A stretch of 55,948 bases of DNA, from NCBI GenBank assembly GCA_031270865.1, contig JAISWI010000015.1:1-55948 (forward strand), in the 5' to 3' direction. The stretch comes from Oscillospiraceae bacterium (GTDB taxonomy: Bacteria; Bacillota; Clostridia; Christensenellales; Aristaeellaceae). Numbering within the stretch: the stretch's first letter is position 1; each line of letters starts with the position of its first letter. A model generated the notes under the pieces. The model saw only the letters and a list, made by a program, of their open reading frames with translations. It did no database searches and was not told the origin of the DNA. The translations under genes were made by a program, and so were the position numbers. This document shows, piece after piece, positions 52,331 to 55,948 of the stretch.

Positions 52331-53281
52331 ATGCAAGTGTCCGCGTTGAGCTTTAGCGGCGTAAACCCTGTCCCAGCGGCGCCGAAGCGCCGGTTCTTCA
52401 AGCGGGAGGACGCCCCGCTGTACCTGATGGCGCTCCCCGGCGCCGCCGCGCTGGTTATATTCTCATACCTGCCCATGGTGGGTTTGCTGATCGCGTTCCA
52501 GGATTTCAACGTGACCAAGGGCGTGTTCGGCAGCTCGTTTGTGGGCATGGCCAACTTCAAGTTCCTGTTCTCCACGACGGACGCGTTTACGATCACGCGC
52601 AACACGGTGTTGTATAACCTCGCGTTCATCATCGTAAACATGGTGGTCGCGGTCGCGCTGGCGCTGATGCTCTCCGAGCTGCTCTCGCGAAGGACGGCCA
52701 AGGTCCTGCAGACGGTCTACATGCTGCCCTACTTCCTGTCATGGGCGGTCGTGGCCATCGTGCTGCTGGGGTTCATCGAGCGCGACTACGGCATGGTCAA
52801 CCATGCCATGGGCACGAAAATCGATTACTACCGCCAGCGGGAGATCTGGCCGACGTTGCTGGTCTTTGTCAATTGCTGGAAGAATGTCGGATATTCGACG
52901 GTTTTGTATCTTGCTGTAATCTCCGGCATTTCCCACGAGTATTACGAGGCCGCCGCGCTGGACGGCGCGACCAAGCTCCAACAGGCGCGGTATATAACGA
53001 TACCGCACCTGCGCTTCATACTGGGCGTCTCGCTGATCATGGCGATGGGCAACATATTCCGGGGCGACTTCGGCCTGTTCTACGTGGTAACGCGCAACAC
53101 GGGCAGGTTGTACCCGGTGACTGACGTTATAGATACATATATATACCGTGGCCTGACCAGCCTGGGCAACGTGGGCATGGCCACAGCCGCCGGACTTTAC
53201 CAGTCGGTCGTCGGGTTCATACTAGTGCTGGCCGTCAACGCCGCCGTCACGAGGATAGACCCCGAGAGCGCGATGTTCTAA
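52331..53281 (+). CDS. CUT1-type sugar ABC transporter permease (LplB-like)
   Basis: 316 residues. The opening APLYLMALPGAAALVIFSYL and FQDFNVTKGVFGSSFVGMAN are diagnostic of the LplB subgroup. The EAA loop is YYEAAALDGATKLQQARYI. Six membrane helices are expected. GAGGGG lies 2 nt before the ATG. It starts a three-gene operon with a second permease and a binding protein and should import an oligosaccharide. The usual separate ATPase is absent, as is common for this subgroup, which borrows a shared MsmK-type ATPase. Confidence 0.93.
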   Translation: MQVSALSFSGVNPVPAAPKRRFFKREDAPLYLMALPGAAALVIFSYLPMVGLLIAFQDFNVTKGVFGSSFVGMANFKFLFSTTDAFTITRNTVLYNLAFIIVNMVVAVALALMLSELLSRRTAKVLQTVYMLPYFLSWAVVAIVLLGFIERDYGMVNHAMGTKIDYYRQREIWPTLLVFVNCWKNVGYSTVLYLAVISGISHEYYEAAALDGATKLQQARYITIPHLRFILGVSLIMAMGNIFRGDFGLFYVVTRNTGRLYPVTDVIDTYIYRGLTSLGNVGMATAAGLYQSVVGFILVLAVNAAVTRIDPESAMF

Positions 53282-53307
53282 TGATGGTATAAGAAGGAGG
53301 GGCGGCT

Positions 53308-54222
53308 ATGCAGGCCAACACCGCCAGGTTCCTGCGCGTATCGCGCGGGTGGAACGCCGCGTTCACAGCGTTGCTAGCGCTGGTCTCGCTGTGCATGATC
53401 ATACCTATGCTGCTGGTGGCGATAGTCTCCTTCTCCAGCGAGATGTCGGTTGCCAACGTGGGTTACTCGTTCTTCCCGCAGGAATGGTCGCTGGCCGCGT
53501 ACCAGCACCTTATCAAGATGGGCCGCCAGGTGACGGACTCCTTCGCGATCACCGTGTTCTATACCGTCGCGGGCACGCTAATCAGCATCACCGTTATGAG
53601 CATGTACGCGTATGTAATATCGCTCAAACGGTTTTCCGCGCGAAGGCCGCTGACGTGGCTGCTGTTCTTCACGATGCTGTTCTCCGGCGGGCTGGTGCCC
53701 AGCTATATCCTCAACACGCGCTACCTAAACATAGGCAACACCGTGTGGATATACCTGCTGCCCTCCGCCATCAGCGCGTATAACGTGATTATACTGCGCA
53801 CGTTCATCATGACCACGATACCGGATACGCTGTTCGAGGCCGCAAGGATAGACGGCGCGGGCCACTTCACCGTGTTCATCAGGATAGTCCTGCCGCTGTT
53901 CAAGGCAGGGCTGGCCACGATCGGGCTGTTCAACGTGGTCAACCGCTGGAACGATTGGTTCATCGGCATGCTGTATATCATCAACCCGAAGCTCGTGCCG
54001 CTGCAAACGATGCTGCAGAAACTGCAGAACAACATCGACTTCCTCAAGTCCAACTCCGGCGTGGCCTCGACCCCGGACGGCGTGGCGCTGCTAAGGCAGC
54101 TGCCCGACCAGAACCTTCGCATGGCGTGCACGCTGTTGGTAGTGCTGCCCATGCTGGCGACATACCCCTTTTTCCAGCGTTATTTCGTACACGGACTGAC
54201 GCTGGGTGGTATAAAGGAATAG
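53308..54222 (+). CDS. CUT1-type sugar ABC transporter permease (LplC/YtcP-like)
   Basis: 304 residues. Typical segments are FTMLFSGGLVPSYILNTRYL, IILRTFIMTTIPDTLFEAAR and IDGAGHFTVFIRIVLPLFKA (EAA loop), and the C-terminal FQRYFVHGLTLGGIKE, a hallmark of this group. AAGGAGGGG lies 6 nt before the ATG. It forms the channel with the LplB-like protein. Confidence 0.94.
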   Translation: MQANTARFLRVSRGWNAAFTALLALVSLCMIIPMLLVAIVSFSSEMSVANVGYSFFPQEWSLAAYQHLIKMGRQVTDSFAITVFYTVAGTLISITVMSMYAYVISLKRFSARRPLTWLLFFTMLFSGGLVPSYILNTRYLNIGNTVWIYLLPSAISAYNVIILRTFIMTTIPDTLFEAARIDGAGHFTVFIRIVLPLFKAGLATIGLFNVVNRWNDWFIGMLYIINPKLVPLQTMLQKLQNNIDFLKSNSGVASTPDGVALLRQLPDQNLRMACTLLVVLPMLATYPFFQRYFVHGLTLGGIKE

Positions 54223-54244
54223 ACCAAGCTAAAGGAGGGTTCCC

Positions 54245-55768
54245 ATGTTAAGGAAATGCCTGCCCCTGATGCTGGCCATCGCTCTGGTGATCGGCCTCGC
54301 GCCCGCCGCTTCTATGGCCGAGGAGCTTCCCTACGCCAAGATCGATTGGTATCTGGGCCTGACCCCGGCTACCGACCTGGCTACGGTCAACGACGCGCTC
54401 AACGTCTACCTGAAGGAAAAGATCAATACGGAAGTCAACATAGTCATGCTGGAGTCCACGGAATGGGAACAGCGCATGGGCACGATGCTCGCCTCCGGAC
54501 AGGATCTGGGCATCGTGGGCTTCGGCTCGCAGTCCAAGTCGGACTACGTGATCGAGTCCCGGCGCGGCTCATACCTCGCGCTGGACGACATGCTGGATAC
54601 CTACGCCACGGGGACGAAGGCGCTGTTCTCCGATGAGATCTGGGACGCGATGCGCATCAACGGCAGCATCTACGGCATCCCAACGCTCAAGGACAACGGC
54701 TACTACATCAGCCTGATCTGGAACGACACGATGGCGCAGGAACTGGGCATCGACCCGCTGCAGGGCCAGTACAGGAACTTCCGCGACCTGGAAGGGCTGC
54801 TGCTGGAAGCGAAAGAGAAGCGCGACGCCGCGTATCCGGAATGGGCCGACCGCCCGATATCCTGGAGCAACGACCGCGTCGACCCGTACAACTTCGCGAT
54901 CGAGTTCTTCCTCAACGAGAATTACGTAGCGGCGTGCAACATCGAAGGGATCATGGACGTGGCGGGCTACGACACCGAGACCGTGTTCAACTTCTTTGAG
55001 ACGCCGGAGTTCCTGGAATACGCGATACAGCGGCAGCGGATGGTCGACGAGGGCATCTACGCCTACGACTACACCGACAGGTCGGAATGGCAGTATGACG
55101 GCTCCATCTTCGCCTTCATAGGCTGGGGCTACGCGTATATGCCGGAGCACCTGTTCGGCGAAAACTTCGTTACGAAGATGCGCATGAGCGAGCATATCTG
55201 GACCGCGACGGATAACTTCCACTCGGCGGGGACGGCGATATCGGCGAACTGCAAGAACCCCGTCAACGCGATCAAGGCGCTGGAACTGATCAACACCGAT
55301 CCGTTTGTGGCCACAATGGTAAGGTTCGGCGTTGAGGGGATTCACTACAATCTGGATGAGAATGGGGACATGACGTTCGAGGGGACCTCGAATGAAGTCG
55401 CGGGGTCAAGGGCGTTCCACTTCTGGTATAACGCGCCGGCGGGGAACCTGACGATCGTGAAGGCGCCGGTAGCGTATTCGGGGCCGGACAACATCATGAT
55501 GGATACCATTTTGGACCTGAACCAGAAGGCGCTGCTGCCGCCGCACCTGGGGTTCGTGTTCGATCCGACGCCGGTGGCGAATCAGGTGGCTGCCGTAACG
55601 AACGTAGTGCTGGAGTACAAGACGGACCTGTTCAATGGACGGTTGAGCGGTGAGGAAGAGGTACGCGAGGTAGTGGAGGAGTTCATAGAGAAGCTGCGCG
55701 CGAACGGTTCCGAGGCGATCGTAGCCGAGGCGCAGAAGCAGATCGACGCGTGGAAGGCCGCGCAGTAG
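54245..55768 (+). CDS. Oligosaccharide-binding protein of CUT1 ABC transporter (SBP family 1)
   Basis: 507 residues. A Sec signal peptide (MLRKCLPLMLAIALVIGLAP, cleavage near SMA-EE) lacks a lipobox. The mature chain has LGIVGFGSQSKSDYVIESRR and IYGIPTLKDNGYYISLIWND. The C-terminal 120 residues (PPHLGFVFDPTPVANQVAAV and after) fit the DUF3502 extension of LplA/YtcQ-type proteins. AAAGGAGGG precedes the ATG. It captures the sugar for the two permeases. Confidence 0.92.
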   Translation: MLRKCLPLMLAIALVIGLAPAASMAEELPYAKIDWYLGLTPATDLATVNDALNVYLKEKINTEVNIVMLESTEWEQRMGTMLASGQDLGIVGFGSQSKSDYVIESRRGSYLALDDMLDTYATGTKALFSDEIWDAMRINGSIYGIPTLKDNGYYISLIWNDTMAQELGIDPLQGQYRNFRDLEGLLLEAKEKRDAAYPEWADRPISWSNDRVDPYNFAIEFFLNENYVAACNIEGIMDVAGYDTETVFNFFETPEFLEYAIQRQRMVDEGIYAYDYTDRSEWQYDGSIFAFIGWGYAYMPEHLFGENFVTKMRMSEHIWTATDNFHSAGTAISANCKNPVNAIKALELINTDPFVATMVRFGVEGIHYNLDENGDMTFEGTSNEVAGSRAFHFWYNAPAGNLTIVKAPVAYSGPDNIMMDTILDLNQKALLPPHLGFVFDPTPVANQVAAVTNVVLEYKTDLFNGRLSGEEEVREVVEEFIEKLRANGSEAIVAEAQKQIDAWKAAQ

Positions 55769-55797
55769 TATTAGCGTAGCGCGATAACGGTACAATT

Positions 55798-55948
55798 CGG
55801 CAGAGGGTGTCCCCCTCTGCCGTTGCAGCGCAAGGCCCTTCCTGGAGGAACAACTTACCCTGGCCACGAGGGTCCAGCGTCACGCTGGTCAGGGGGTCAA
55901 GGGGGGTGAAACCCCCTTGCGGGGTGTGGGGCGGAGCCCCACGTCCCC
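55798..55948. repeat. GC-rich hairpin repeat cluster
   Basis: Several short hairpins follow each other to the end of the window: CGGCAGAGGG / CCCTCTGCCG (55798-55822), CCAGCGT / ACGCTGG (near 55871-55886), then GGGGG/CCCCC and GTGGGGC/GCCCCAC stems. The first could terminate the sugar ABC operon. The rest looks like an interspersed intergenic repeat that continues beyond the window. Confidence 0.55.

Overview
The window looks like a chromosomal segment of a spore-forming, GC-rich member of the Clostridia. This is inferred from an intact SigK-type sporulation sigma factor, strong AGGAGG ribosome binding sites, many TTGACA-17-TATAAT promoters, RecX, pairs of LplB/LplC-type permeases, and repeated GC-rich intergenic hairpins. 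I cannot name the species. Nearly every gene serves uptake or breakdown of peptides and plant-derived carbohydrates.

Layout. 1-3.2 kb: an IS66 remnant, a stand-alone DUF262 gene and an AT-rich tract of gene debris. 3.2-11 kb (minus): a peptide ABC operon (binding protein, two permeases, two ATPases, small membrane protein) behind an M3 oligopeptidase gene. The binding protein appears circularly permuted. 11.5-14.1 kb: a three-domain FAD oxidoreductase. 14.35-14.55 kb: tandem tRNA-fMet and tRNA-Met. 14.6-19.3 kb: a graveyard of integrase, group II intron reverse transcriptase, IS1182 transposase, GNAT, phage tape-measure and surface-protein fragments, with one intact Nudix gene.

19.4-23.2 kb (plus): an overlapping operon of a GPH-type sugar symporter, an alpha/beta esterase, a ChbG/YdjC-type deacetylase and a broken metallo-beta-lactamase-fold gene. 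23.2-31.8 kb: a LysR regulator divergent from a CUT2-type sugar ABC transporter, followed by two subtype-B tannase-like esterases, one cytoplasmic and one secreted, flanking a frameshifted DUF554 gene. The divergent promoter region carries two matching LysR boxes. 31.9-37.9 kb (minus): a second peptide ABC operon with a fused double ATPase. 38.2-42.6 kb: a small membrane protein, a PHP phosphoesterase, a ThuA-like protein and a secreted beta-helix protein. 42.6-42.9 kb: a foldback element. 42.9-47 kb: xylAB divergent from an AraC-type response regulator.

47-52.2 kb: housekeeping genes: a CTP synthase that has lost its glutaminase cysteine, a Cys-rich miniprotein, sigK, a methyltransferase, a lipoprotein, recX and tRNA-Leu. 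52.3-55.8 kb: a CUT1 sugar ABC operon (two permeases and a binding protein), then a GC-rich repeat cluster that runs off the window.

The strongest points for follow-up are the permuted binding protein, the glutaminase-dead CTP synthase with an apparently leaderless promoter, and the LysR-controlled sugar transporter plus dual tannase-like module, in which the cytoplasmic esterase has Arg in place of the catalytic His.
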